Source: Achromobacter xylosoxidans (GTDB taxonomy: Bacteria; Pseudomonadota; Gammaproteobacteria; Burkholderiales; Burkholderiaceae_B). From it: a stretch of 64,000 nt of DNA. The notes beneath the pieces are model-generated. The model was not told the DNA's origin. It did not search any database and saw only the letters and a list, made by a program, of their open reading frames with translations. Shown here piece after piece: positions 25,832 through 34,795 of the stretch. The stretch is taken from contig NZ_LN831029.1 of NCBI RefSeq assembly GCF_001457475.1, forward strand, positions 682,001-746,000, read 5' to 3'. The position numbers were made by a program, and so were the translations under genes. How positions within the stretch are numbered: the stretch's first letter is position 1; each line of letters opens with the position of its first letter.

Positions 25832-28273
25832 ATGCTGCGACACGCTCTTGCCCCGATGTTCGAACCCGGTTCGCTGGTGATCGTCGCCGATCGGCCGCTG
25901 CCGGCGGCGGCTTCCCTGTCGCCTGCGCTCAAGGCGAAAACCACGGTGGTGGCCTGCGAAACCGGCGCCGCGCCCGATCTGCCGGACACGCTCCAGGGCC
26001 TGGCCGCGGGCGAGCGGCCCGACCTGGCCCTGGTTTGCGTTTCGCCCGCCGTGCTGCCCGAGACCCTGCGCCGGCTGTCCCCGCTGGCCCCGCGCTCGGT
26101 CATCCTGTTGCCGCACGAGCTGCCCGACCCGTATCCGCGCGGCACCCTGGCGCTGTGCCGCGCCTGGGCCGAGGAGAACCGCTGTGAACTGCTGGGGCCG
26201 CGCTCGTTCGGCGCCCAGCGCCCGCATGCCGGCCTGAACCTGAGCCAGCATCCGGTGCTGGCGCGCGCCGGCCGCGTGGCGCTGCTGGCGCAGTCGCGCT
26301 CCATCATGGCCGCCGTCATGGACTGGGCCGAGGACGTGCATATCGGCTTTTCCACCGCCGTGTCGCTGGGCGACGAGGCGGTGGTGGGCCTGTCCAAGGT
26401 GCTGGACTACCTGGCCAGCGATCCTCGCACCGACAGCATCGTGCTGTACCTGGAAGACGTCGGGCCGGCGCGCGAGTTCATGAGCACGCTGCGGGCCGCG
26501 GCCAGCGTCAAGCCGGTCATCGTGCTCAAGGCCGGCCGCGCCGACACCGACAGCGCCGACGCCATCTTCGACGCCGCCCTGCGGCGCGCCGGCGCGGTGC
26601 GGGTGCGCTACTTCGTGCAGCTGTTCTCGGCGGTCAAGGTGCTGGGCTACACGCGCCGGCCCAAGGGGCGGCGGGTGGCGCTGATCTCCAACGGCAGCGG
26701 GCCTCCGCAACTGGCCATGGACCTGATCGGCCCGGACGCGGCGGTGCTGCGCGCCGAGCTGGCGCCGGCCACGCAGCGCGCGCTGGCGGCGATGCTGGAG
26801 CCGGACGCGGCCAGCGCCAATCCTGTCATCACCTACGTGCCGCTGACGCCGGAACGCATCCGCGCCATCCTCGACGTGGTGCTGGACGACGCCGGCGTGG
26901 ACGGCGTGCTGGTGCTGCTGGCGCCCGACGCGCTGGCCGACATGCCGGCGGTGGCGCGCGAGCTGGCGCAGATCGCGCCCAAGGCCAGAAAGCCCGTGGT
27001 CACCTGCTTCATGGGCGACGCCGGCATGCGGCCGCTGCGGCGCATGCTGGACGACGCCGGCACCTCGGCCTTCCGCACGCCCGAGTCCGCCGCCGACGCC
27101 TTCGGCGTGCTGGCCACGCACCACTACAACCAGCAACTGCTGTTGCAGACCCAGCCGCCCGAGCCGGCCACCCACGTGCCCGACCTGGCCGCCGCGCGCG
27201 AGATCCTGGCGCGGGTGCGGGCCGATTGCCGGCGCGAACTGAATACCTCCGAGGTCCGCGCGCTGCTGTCCCTGTTCTATGTCCCCTTGCGCGACATGCC
27301 GCTGGACGTGGCGGCGGCCGAACCGGAATCCCGCCCCATGGCGATCCGGGTGCGGCGCGATCCGCAGTTCGGGCCGGTCATCCGCTTCGGCGCCGGCGGC
27401 CCGGACGCGGTGTTGTCGCAATCGGACCGCGGCATCGACCTGCCGCCGCTCAACGGCTTCCTGGCGCGCCAGATGATCGAGCGCAGCCGGCTGTGGCGCC
27501 GGGTGCTGGCGCCGCGCGTCGGCCACCTGGCCGCCGAGGCCTTGCAGCAGGCGCTGGTGCTGGTCTCGGAGATGGTGTCGGAGCTGCCGGACATCGAAAC
27601 GCTCGACATCGACCCGCTGTATGTCGGCGAGACCCATCTGCGCGCCGGCGGCCTGCGCATGACGCTGGCCGAGAAGCCGGGCTGCGAAACGCCCCAGACC
27701 GCCGGCTATCCGCACATGGCCATCCACCCGTACCCGGCGCGCCTGGTGCAGGTGCGCCGCTTCGCCGATGGCATTCCGTGGGTGCTGCGGCCGATCCGCC
27801 CCGAGGACGGCCAGCCGCTGCAGGATTTCATCCGCGGCCTGTCGGAACGCTCGCGCTACATGCGCTTCGTGTCGATGATGCGCGAGCTGACGCCGCGCAT
27901 GGTGTCGCGCTACACCCAGGTGGACTACCACCGCGAGCTGGCGCTGGTGGCCGCCACCCAGGTGCCCAACCCGGCCAACCGCGGCCATCCGCACGAAGTG
28001 CTGGTCGGCTTCGCGCACTACCTGCGCAACCCCGACGGGCGCGGCGCGGAATACGCGCTGGTGATCGGCGACGACTGGCAGCGGCGCGGCCTGGGCCGCC
28101 AGCTGATGACGGCGCTGATCGACGCGGCGCGCGAGCAGGGGCTGGAATACATCGACGGCCTGGTGCTGTCGACCAACCGGCCGATGCTGGCGCTGATGAC
28201 CAGCCTGGGGTTCACCAACGATCCGGATCCGGAAGACCCGACCATGCGGCGGGTCTGGCTCAACCTGCGCTGA
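25832..28273 (+). CDS. Pat-like protein: acyl-CoA ligase-type domain plus GNAT acetyltransferase
   Basis: This 813-residue protein resembles the Pat/PatZ lysine acetyltransferases that control acetyl-CoA synthetase. The first about 460 residues look like CoA-binding and succinyl-CoA-ligase domains (GRVALLAQS, FSTAVSLGDEAVVG, VALISNGSGPPQLAMD). A shortened ATP-grasp-like part follows (about 480-620). The C-terminal GNAT domain (about 640-813) has the acetyl-CoA loop QRRGLGRQL. In PatZ the ligase part is catalytically dead and regulatory. It is shorter than PatZ (about 886). The start is the first ATG; an in-frame GTG lies 15 bases upstream. Confidence 0.8.
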   Translation: MLRHALAPMFEPGSLVIVADRPLPAAASLSPALKAKTTVVACETGAAPDLPDTLQGLAAGERPDLALVCVSPAVLPETLRRLSPLAPRSVILLPHELPDPYPRGTLALCRAWAEENRCELLGPRSFGAQRPHAGLNLSQHPVLARAGRVALLAQSRSIMAAVMDWAEDVHIGFSTAVSLGDEAVVGLSKVLDYLASDPRTDSIVLYLEDVGPAREFMSTLRAAASVKPVIVLKAGRADTDSADAIFDAALRRAGAVRVRYFVQLFSAVKVLGYTRRPKGRRVALISNGSGPPQLAMDLIGPDAAVLRAELAPATQRALAAMLEPDAASANPVITYVPLTPERIRAILDVVLDDAGVDGVLVLLAPDALADMPAVARELAQIAPKARKPVVTCFMGDAGMRPLRRMLDDAGTSAFRTPESAADAFGVLATHHYNQQLLLQTQPPEPATHVPDLAAAREILARVRADCRRELNTSEVRALLSLFYVPLRDMPLDVAAAEPESRPMAIRVRRDPQFGPVIRFGAGGPDAVLSQSDRGIDLPPLNGFLARQMIERSRLWRRVLAPRVGHLAAEALQQALVLVSEMVSELPDIETLDIDPLYVGETHLRAGGLRMTLAEKPGCETPQTAGYPHMAIHPYPARLVQVRRFADGIPWVLRPIRPEDGQPLQDFIRGLSERSRYMRFVSMMRELTPRMVSRYTQVDYHRELALVAATQVPNPANRGHPHEVLVGFAHYLRNPDGRGAEYALVIGDDWQRRGLGRQLMTALIDAAREQGLEYIDGLVLSTNRPMLALMTSLGFTNDPDPEDPTMRRVWLNLR

Positions 28274-28320
28274 GCGCCGCGGCCGGCGCGTGCCGGCGCC
28301 CGGCCGCGGCCATGCCGGCT

Positions 28321-29013
28321 TCAGGCCGTCTTGCGCGCGGCCTGCGCCGGCCGCAGCCGCGTCGACACCTCGTCCACCGACAGCACGTCGCCGAAGAACA
28401 GCAGCCAGCCGTGCAGGGCGTTTTCGTGTTCGGCCGGCGTGACCGCCGCCAGCGCGTCGTCCACCATGATGGTGCGGAAGTCGCGCATCATGGCGTCGCG
28501 CGCGGTCGATTCGCAGCAGACGTTGGTGACCGTGCCGGCGATCAGCAGCGTGTCCACGCCGCGTCCGCGCAGCAGCGGCTCCAGTTCCGACGATCCCGTG
28601 GCCATGGCGCTGTAGAAGCGCTTGGTGACGCGCAGGTCGCTGTCGGCCGGCCGCAGGTCCGGATGCAGGGCGAAGCCCGGTGAGTCGCGGCGCAGGGTCT
28701 CCAGGCGCCGGGCGCTGCGCTCCGGCGTCAGCATCACGCCATGGTGGTGCGACCAGAAGGCATCGGCATTGTCGGAGGCGGTCTGCACCCAGACCACCGT
28801 GCCGCCGGCCGCGCGCACCGCGTCGCACAGGCGGTTGACCGGCGCGATGATGCCGCGCGCCGCCGCGCATTCGCCCTGGTAACCGGGCAGCGTGAAGTAC
28901 TGCTGCATGTCGATCACCACCACCGCGGTGCGGGCGCCGGGCAGGTTGTCGTAGGGATGCAGGCAGCCCTGGCGGGCGATGACGCGGTCCTGCACCCATT
29001 GCGGAATCTGCAT
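28321..29013 (-). CDS. Isochorismatase-like cysteine hydrolase
   Basis: This 230-residue hydrolase has the Asp-Lys-Cys triad of the isochorismatase/nicotinamidase family: Asp in VVVIDMQQYF, Lys in VTKRFYSAM and Cys in GTVTNVCCESTARDA. Members cleave C-N bonds of amides such as ureidoacrylate, biuret or nicotinamide. It is the last gene of an operon with an ABC importer, so it probably acts on the imported compound or a product of it. The gap to the permease gene is 9 bases. Confidence 0.85.
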   Translation of the reverse strand: MQIPQWVQDRVIARQGCLHPYDNLPGARTAVVVIDMQQYFTLPGYQGECAAARGIIAPVNRLCDAVRAAGGTVVWVQTASDNADAFWSHHHGVMLTPERSARRLETLRRDSPGFALHPDLRPADSDLRVTKRFYSAMATGSSELEPLLRGRGVDTLLIAGTVTNVCCESTARDAMMRDFRTIMVDDALAAVTPAEHENALHGWLLFFGDVLSVDEVSTRLRPAQAARKTA

Positions 29014-29022
29014 GGCGGCTCC

Positions 29023-29859
29023 TTATCCGTAGCGCCGCGCCACGGCGGCTTCGATGCGGTACACCACCAGGTACATGACGCTGGAGATCAGCGCCAGCAT
29101 GGCGATGGCGGTCATGACGATGTTCAGCTTGAAGACCTGGCTGCCGTTCATGATGAGAAAGCCCAGGCCCGAGTCGGCCGACTGGAATTCGCCGACGATG
29201 ACGCCCACCAGCGCCAGGCCGATGTTCATCTTCACCGCGGCGATCAGGGTCGGCACGCTGCCGGGCAGCACCACCTTGGTCAGCACCTGCCAGCGGCTGG
29301 CCCCGAAGGTGCGGGCCAGCTTGACCTTGTTCAGGTCGATGGCGCGAAAACCGGCGTACACCACCATGATGGTCACGAACACGGCGATCGCCACGGCCAT
29401 GCCGTAGACCGCGTAGTCCGACCCCAGCCACAGGTAGAAGATCGGCACGAAGGCGATCTTGGGCATGGCATTGGCCACCACCAGGAACGGATCCAGCACC
29501 TTGTACAGGAAGTCCGACCACCACAGCGCGGCGGCAACGATGATGCCGATCACCATGCTGAGCGTGAAGCCCACCAGCGTGGCCGACAGCGTGGTGACGA
29601 TGTGGCGCGCCAGGTTGCCCTGGCTCCACAGTTCCAGGAAGGTCGGCCACAGCGCGCTTGGATAGCTGGTCAGCAGCGGGTTCAGGATGTGCATGCGCGG
29701 CAGGATTTCCCAGGCGCACAGGAACACCACCAGCAGCAGCGCCTGGGCGATGCGGATGTGGCGCCGGCGGGCGCGGTCGCGCCGCAGATAGTCCAGGTAC
29801 TTCTGGCTGGGCGCGGGCACGGCGCGCAGCGGCACGGTGTTGGCGATCGGTGCGTTCAC
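29023..29859 (-). CDS. ABC transporter permease, nitrate/sulfonate/taurine type
   Basis: This 278-residue permease has a basic N-terminal cytoplasmic part, six predicted helices and the EAA-like loop in AFRAIDLNKVKLARTFGAS that docks to the ATPase, as in SsuC/TauC/ThiX permeases. It lies between the ATPase and hydrolase genes with short gaps (3 and 9 bases). Confidence 0.9.
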   Translation of the reverse strand: MNAPIANTVPLRAVPAPSQKYLDYLRRDRARRRHIRIAQALLLVVFLCAWEILPRMHILNPLLTSYPSALWPTFLELWSQGNLARHIVTTLSATLVGFTLSMVIGIIVAAALWWSDFLYKVLDPFLVVANAMPKIAFVPIFYLWLGSDYAVYGMAVAIAVFVTIMVVYAGFRAIDLNKVKLARTFGASRWQVLTKVVLPGSVPTLIAAVKMNIGLALVGVIVGEFQSADSGLGFLIMNGSQVFKLNIVMTAIAMLALISSVMYLVVYRIEAAVARRYG

Positions 29860-29862
29860 GGC

Positions 29863-30675
29863 TCAACCCTCCACATGGACGTCCAGCTCGTCCCAGAGCT
29901 GTTTGAAGTAGGCATTGAATTCCGGCCGCGAGCGGGCCTGGAACGGCGTGGGGCGCGCGCCGTCGCCATAGTGGATGCGGTACTGGCTCTTGAGCCGGCC
30001 GGGCCGGCGCGACAGCACGATGACGCGGTCGGTCATGGCGATGGCCTCGCCGATGTCGTGCGTCACCAGTACCACCGTCTTGCCCTCGCGCCGCAGGATG
30101 TCGACGACCTCGTCGGAGATCGCCAGCCGGGTCTGCGAATCGAGCGCCGAGAATGGCTCGTCCAGCAGGATCACGTCGGGCTCGGTCACCAGCGTGCGCG
30201 CCAGCGCGGCGCGCTGGCGCATGCCGCCCGACAACTGGCGTGGCGTATGCGACAGGAACGCGCCCAGTCCGCACTTTTCCAGCAGGTGCACGGCCCGCGC
30301 CTCGCTGCGCGCATCGCGCCGGCCCTGGATCTCGGCGCCCAGCATGACGTTGTCCAGAATGGTGCGCCACTCGAAAAGATAATCCTGCTGCAGCATGTAG
30401 CCGATGCGCGGATTGGGTTCGGTGACCGCCTGGCCGTCGATCATCACCGTGCCCGAGGTCGGCGCGTGCAGGCCGGCGATCAGCGACAGCAGCGTGCTCT
30501 TGCCACAGCCGCTCTGGCCGATCAGGCTGACGAATTCGCCCGGCGCCAGCGCGAACGACACCTGCGACAGCGCTTCGGTCTCGCCTTCAGGCGTGAAGTA
30601 GCTCAGGCAGACATCGCGCAGTTCGATCTTGGCGGTGGCCGGGTCCGGCTTGAGGTTGTGGACGACGGCGCTCAT
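29863..30675 (-). CDS. ABC transporter ATP-binding protein, SsuB/TauB type
   Basis: This 270-residue ATPase has the Walker A motif GQSGCGKSTLL, signature LSGGMRQRAALAR and Walker B VILLDEPFSALD, followed by the switch His in VTHDIGEA. The start ATG overlaps the upstream stop codon by one base (TGATG), so it is translationally coupled to the binding-protein gene. Confidence 0.93.
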   Translation of the reverse strand: MSAVVHNLKPDPATAKIELRDVCLSYFTPEGETEALSQVSFALAPGEFVSLIGQSGCGKSTLLSLIAGLHAPTSGTVMIDGQAVTEPNPRIGYMLQQDYLFEWRTILDNVMLGAEIQGRRDARSEARAVHLLEKCGLGAFLSHTPRQLSGGMRQRAALARTLVTEPDVILLDEPFSALDSQTRLAISDEVVDILRREGKTVVLVTHDIGEAIAMTDRVIVLSRRPGRLKSQYRIHYGDGARPTPFQARSRPEFNAYFKQLWDELDVHVEG

Positions 30676-31682
30676 CACGGCACCTTCCTGGCGAAGTCCG
30701 CCACCACCACATCCTCGTATTTGACCCGGGCGCCGTCCTTCATCACCGCGCTGGCGACCAGCATGTCCTGCAGCTGGTTCATGGCCTCGGCCGTCACCAG
30801 CGGCGTGGTCTTCCAGATCTGGTACTGCTTGTAGCGCTCGATCGCGTCGGTCACCGCGGCCGCATCCATGCCGGGGAAGTAGCTCATGATCTGCGGCGCC
30901 AGCGTGGCCGCGGGCGTGTCCTTCACGTACTTTTCCGCGCGCGCCACCACGTTGGTCCAGGCCTGGATCACCTTGGGGTTGTCGCGGATGTACTTGTCGG
31001 TGGCGGTGAAGACCGTGTAGTCCACCTGGCCGACCTCATGGCCGACCGAGGCCACGATGTAGCCCTTGCCGTTGCGCACCAGCTCGCCGGCCTCGGGTTC
31101 CAGGAAGATGCCGTACTCGCCCTGGCCCGCCATCCAGGCGCCGGCGCGGGCGGGGATGCCGATGTTGTTGAGCAGCTTGACGTCCTTCTGCGGGTCCAGG
31201 CCGTGCTTGCGCAGCGCGGTCTCCAGGAACACGATGGGGTTCGACCCGGGCCGAAAGCCGATCACCTCCTTGCCCTTGAGCATGCTCCAGTCGAACTTCT
31301 CGACCGGCTTGCGCGCCAGCAGGAAGAAGCCGTCGGTGGCGGTCAACCCGGCGAAGATCTTCGGCTTGACCGGCGATTCGCTGTTTTGCACGTAGATCGA
31401 GGCCTCGGGGCCGATCAGCACGATGTCGGCGCTGCCCGAGAGCAGGGCGGTCATGCCCTTGTCGGTGCCCTGCGAGGTCTTCATGGACACGTCCAGCCCG
31501 GCGTCCTTGAAGTAGCCCTGCGACAGGGCGACGTACTTGGGCACGTACAGGATCGAGCGCACCACCTCTTCGTAGCGCACCTTTACCGGGGGATTGAGGG
31601 CTTCGCCGTGGCTGGCGAACGGGGCGAGGACGGCGGCAAGCAGCGCCGCCGCTGCCAGGCGAGGCAATGGCAAGGGCTTCAC
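30675..31682 (-). CDS. ABC transporter substrate-binding protein, NMT1/SsuA type
   Basis: This 335-residue protein has a signal peptide (cleavage near ASHGEALN) and the NMT1/THI5-like binding fold (YVPKYVALSQGYFKDAGLDV, GTDKGMTALLSGSADIVLIGP). I chose the GTG at 31682 because AGGAG lies 8 bases upstream and the signal peptide begins there (MKPLPLPRL). It is the first gene of an operon with ATPase, permease and isochorismatase-like hydrolase. The ligand is unknown; pyrimidine-like, amide or sulfonate compounds are common in this class. Confidence 0.9.
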   Translation of the reverse strand: MKPLPLPRLAAAALLAAVLAPFASHGEALNPPVKVRYEEVVRSILYVPKYVALSQGYFKDAGLDVSMKTSQGTDKGMTALLSGSADIVLIGPEASIYVQNSESPVKPKIFAGLTATDGFFLLARKPVEKFDWSMLKGKEVIGFRPGSNPIVFLETALRKHGLDPQKDVKLLNNIGIPARAGAWMAGQGEYGIFLEPEAGELVRNGKGYIVASVGHEVGQVDYTVFTATDKYIRDNPKVIQAWTNVVARAEKYVKDTPAATLAPQIMSYFPGMDAAAVTDAIERYKQYQIWKTTPLVTAEAMNQLQDMLVASAVMKDGARVKYEDVVVADFARKVP

Positions 31683-31997
31683 GGGACTTTCTCCTGCGTC
31701 TGAATGCCTCGCCGAAACCCGGCGCGACACGGCCAATGGGATGGATCGACTGCAACAACAGGGAAGCCCGAGGCGATTGCGATCGGGCCGATACGGCTTG
31801 GATTGAATACTATATTCAACCTAGGCGAGCAGCAAGCGTTTTGGTATTGTCGTTTTTCTCTATGGACGAGCGAAGCCGCGCCCCGGAAAATTCGGGGCTG
31901 GAATACCACTTGGTATACAAAGCGGGGAATCCCCGTGCGAACGGCCCGGAGAATCCGGACCCGGGGGAGGGTGGCGGCGCGGCGCGCGCCGCCGGAG
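31683..31997. other. Promoter region of the ABC/hydrolase operon
   Basis: These 315 bases between the operon and the convergently transcribed region of the esterase gene hold no gene. They carry an inverted repeat TTGAATA-CTA-TATTCAA (31803-31819), a second partial palindrome TTGGTATACAA (31910-31920) and a G+C-rich hairpin CCCCG / CGGGG (31881-31897). The AT-rich part near 31800-31850 is the likely promoter. Confidence 0.5.
31803..31819 (-). promoter_or_regulatory. Candidate operator (GntR-like) of the ABC/hydrolase operon
   Basis: Perfect 7-base arms TTGAATA and TATTCAA with a 3-base spacer lie about 120 bases before the operon start. The pattern suits a GntR-type dimer, but no such regulator gene is in the window. 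Confidence 0.4.
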
Positions 31998-32675
31998 TTA
32001 CACCAGCACCTGGTTCAGAAAGCGCGAGATGTCGGCCACTTCCTCGGCGCAGACCGAATGCGGCATGGGGTAGGTGTGCCAGCGCACGTCGTAGCCCAGC
32101 CGTTCCAGTTCGGCCCGCGAGGCCTCGGCGCGCGGCAGCGACACCACCGGGTCATACAGGCCGTGGGCCAGGAAGATGGGAGTGCGCTGGTTGGCGGGAG
32201 CGCGCTCGGCCTCGGCGCTGTCCAGCAGCGGCAGGTAGCCCGACAGGCCCATCATGCCGGCCAGCTTGTCCTGCAGACGCAGGCCGGTGTGCAGGGTCAT
32301 GGCGCAGCCCTGCGAGAAGCCCGCCAGCACGATGTTCGAGGTCGGGATGCCGCGCGCGTTCTCGCGCGCGATCAGCTTGTGGATCGCGGCCTCCGAGGCG
32401 CGGATGCCCTTGGCGTCTTCCACCCGCACCAGATCCATCACCAGGATGTCGTACCAGGAACGCATCGCCATGCCATTGTTGATGGTGACGCGCTGCACGG
32501 GAGCGTTGGGAAATACGAAGCGCACGCCCAGGCCGGCCGGCAGGTCCAGTTCCGGCACGATGGGCGCGAAGTCGTTGCCGTCGGCGCCCAGGCCGTGCAG
32601 CCAGATCACGGCGTGCGTGGGATTGGAGGCGGTTTCGATCTCGATGCAATCGAGCAGGTCGGTGGGGGCGTTCAT
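31998..32675 (-). CDS. Carboxylesterase/phospholipase family hydrolase
   Basis: This 225-residue serine hydrolase belongs to the carboxylesterase/lysophospholipase family of small alpha/beta hydrolases. It has the oxyanion motif VIWLHGLGADGNDF, the nucleophile elbow GFSQG, the acid in AHGLYDPVV and the catalytic His in YPMPHSVCAEE. The family also contains acyl-protein thioesterases. The start is the internal ATG MNAPTD; the upstream ATG at 32690 lies in the gap after darP. Confidence 0.88.
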   Translation of the reverse strand: MNAPTDLLDCIEIETASNPTHAVIWLHGLGADGNDFAPIVPELDLPAGLGVRFVFPNAPVQRVTINNGMAMRSWYDILVMDLVRVEDAKGIRASEAAIHKLIARENARGIPTSNIVLAGFSQGCAMTLHTGLRLQDKLAGMMGLSGYLPLLDSAEAERAPANQRTPIFLAHGLYDPVVSLPRAEASRAELERLGYDVRWHTYPMPHSVCAEEVADISRFLNQVLV

Positions 32676-32690
32676 GGACGGCGGGCGCAA

Positions 32691-33239
32691 TCAGTGGGTG
32701 AGGGTCTTGAGGGCCTGGAACAGGGCGCGATAGTGCTTCTTCTGCGGTTCCTGGCCTTGCAGCAGCGAGGCGTTGGCCAGCTTTTCCTTGCGGGCGGCGC
32801 GAATCACCGCGCGTAGCTGCTGCACATCCGCTTGCGGATTGTCGTTCAGCAGCTTGGTCAGCGCGTCGTCGTCGTCGAGCAGGCGGTCGCGCAGGGTTTC
32901 CAGGCGGTGCATGGCCGCGGTTTCCTCGCGCGAGCCGTTTTCCCACACGTCGAGCTGGGCGCGGATCTCGTCGGCGGGGGCGTCGCGCATCAGCTTGCCC
33001 ACGAAGTGGGTCTGGCGGCGCCGGCCTTCGCGGCTGGTGGTGCGCTGCGCCTCGCGGATCGCCTCGTAGAGGCGTTCGGCCAGGGGCAACTGCTTTAGGC
33101 GTTCGGGGGACAGTTCGATCAGCTGCTTGCCCAGGTCCAGCAGCGCGTGCATTTCACGCTTGACCTGGGACTTGCTGGGACGATCGTAGCCGTTCTCGTC
33201 GTAGCCGTCGGAGGATTCTTCTTCGATGTGGGAATTCAT
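32691..33239 (-). CDS. darP: Ribosome-associated protein DarP/YjgA (DUF615)
   Basis: This 182-residue, charged helical protein matches the DUF615/YjgA family ([36 protein letters not shown]). DarP associates with the 50S subunit and takes part in late subunit assembly. It is divergent from pmbA, with 58 bases between the two start codons, as is common in proteobacteria. Confidence 0.88.
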   Translation of the reverse strand: MNSHIEEESSDGYDENGYDRPSKSQVKREMHALLDLGKQLIELSPERLKQLPLAERLYEAIREAQRTTSREGRRRQTHFVGKLMRDAPADEIRAQLDVWENGSREETAAMHRLETLRDRLLDDDDALTKLLNDNPQADVQQLRAVIRAARKEKLANASLLQGQEPQKKHYRALFQALKTLTH

Positions 33240-33297
33240 GGAAAACTGCGCAATGACAGACTTGGCTATGATAACCGTCTCTGCAAATTGGACAGCA

Positions 33298-34662
33298 ATG
33301 GTCAAATCCTCCTCCTCCTTGCCGCTGGCGGCCAATCACGCGCGTTTTTCCGAACTCGTCGAGCAAACCCTGGCCTACGCGCGCCAGATCGGCGCCTCGG
33401 ACGCCGCGGCCGAAGTCTCCGAAAGCCTGGGCCTGTCGGTATCGGTGCGCAAGAACGACATCGAGACCGTCGAACAGACCCGTGACCGCTCGCTCGACCT
33501 GACGGTCTACGCCGGCCAGAGCCGCGGTTCCGCCTCGACCTCCGACTTCTCCGAAGCCGCGCTGCGCCAGACGGTCGAGGCCGCCTGGCACATCGCCCGC
33601 CACACCGCCGCCGATCCGGCCGCCGGCCTTCCCGACGCCGACCAGTTGGCCACCGAATTCCCCGACCTCGACCTGCACCGCGCCTGGACGGTTTCCACCG
33701 AGGAAGCCGCCGAGCTGGCGCTGCGCGCCGAACGCGCCGCGCGCGAGGTCGATGCCCGCATCACCAATACCGACGGCGCCACGGTCGGCACCTACGAAGG
33801 CCAGTTCGTCATGGGCAACACCCGTGGCTTCCTGGGCGGCTACCCGTATTCGCGCCACAGTCTGTCGGTGGCGCCCATCGCCGGCCGCGGCAACGGCATG
33901 CAGCGCGACTACTGGTACACCTCCGAGCGCGATCCGGCCAAGCTGGCCACGCCCGAGGCGGTCGGCCGCTACGCCGCCGAGCGCACGCTGTCGCGCCTGT
34001 CGGCGCGCCGCATCCGCACCGGCAAGTTCCCGGTCCTGTTCGAGGCGCCGCTGGCGCTCGGCCTGGTCGGCGCCTTGACGCAGGCCGCCAACGGCGGCGC
34101 GCTGTACCGCAAGGCCAGCTTCCTGCTCGACGCCCTGGGCAAGCCGATCTTCCCCGAACACATCAACCTGACCGAAGACCCGCACATCCGCGGCGCCATG
34201 GGCAGTTCGCCGTTCGACGACGAAGGCGTGCGCACCCGCAAGCGCAACGTGGTCTCGGCCGGCGTGCTGGAAGGCTATTTCCTGTCCTCCTACACCGCGC
34301 GCAAGCTCGGCATGCAGACCACCGGCAACGCGGGCGGTTCGCACAACCTGGTCTTCAGCTCCACGCTGACGCGCCGTGGCGACGATTTCGAGGCGATGCT
34401 CAAGAAGATGGGCACGGGCTTCCTGGTCACCGAGCTGATCGGACAGGGCGTGAACTACGTCACCGGCGACTATTCGCGCGGCGCGTTCGGCTATTGGGTC
34501 GAGAACGGCCAGATCCAGCATGCGGTGCAGGAAGTCACCATCGCCGGCAACCTGTCGGACATGTTCCGCCAGATCGTCGCGGTGGGCGCCGACACCATCT
34601 CGCGCGGCACCAAGACCACCGGTTCGATCCTGATCGAACAGATGGCGATCGCCGGCACCTGA
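33298..34662 (+). CDS. pmbA: Metallopeptidase PmbA/TldE
   Basis: This 454-residue protein is the TldE-type subunit of the TldD/TldE protease, which removes leader peptides and degrades unfolded peptides. It shows [22 protein letters not shown] near the N-terminus and [21 protein letters not shown] near the end, both typical of PmbA. I chose the ATG at 33298: a -10 element TATGAT at 33267-33272 puts the likely transcription start just upstream, and the length matches E. coli PmbA (450). Confidence 0.93.
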   Translation: MVKSSSSLPLAANHARFSELVEQTLAYARQIGASDAAAEVSESLGLSVSVRKNDIETVEQTRDRSLDLTVYAGQSRGSASTSDFSEAALRQTVEAAWHIARHTAADPAAGLPDADQLATEFPDLDLHRAWTVSTEEAAELALRAERAAREVDARITNTDGATVGTYEGQFVMGNTRGFLGGYPYSRHSLSVAPIAGRGNGMQRDYWYTSERDPAKLATPEAVGRYAAERTLSRLSARRIRTGKFPVLFEAPLALGLVGALTQAANGGALYRKASFLLDALGKPIFPEHINLTEDPHIRGAMGSSPFDDEGVRTRKRNVVSAGVLEGYFLSSYTARKLGMQTTGNAGGSHNLVFSSTLTRRGDDFEAMLKKMGTGFLVTELIGQGVNYVTGDYSRGAFGYWVENGQIQHAVQEVTIAGNLSDMFRQIVAVGADTISRGTKTTGSILIEQMAIAGT

Positions 34663-34795
34663 CCCGGGAACCGCGTCACAACGCTCTTTGCAATCCTTGA
34701 CCGCTCGGGAATTCCTCTAGCCGTCAGCGGCGATGGCAACGTGTAATATCCGGCGGGTATTGCTCAAACTGGTATCGCTGTAGAGGAGCAAAGAG

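Noticed and set aside
25814..30370. A 1518-codon minus-strand open frame crossing the Pat-like gene and three ABC operon genes
   Set aside because: It overlaps well-supported genes in other frames, and its composition (low-complexity Arg/Gly/His) is that of a shadow frame.
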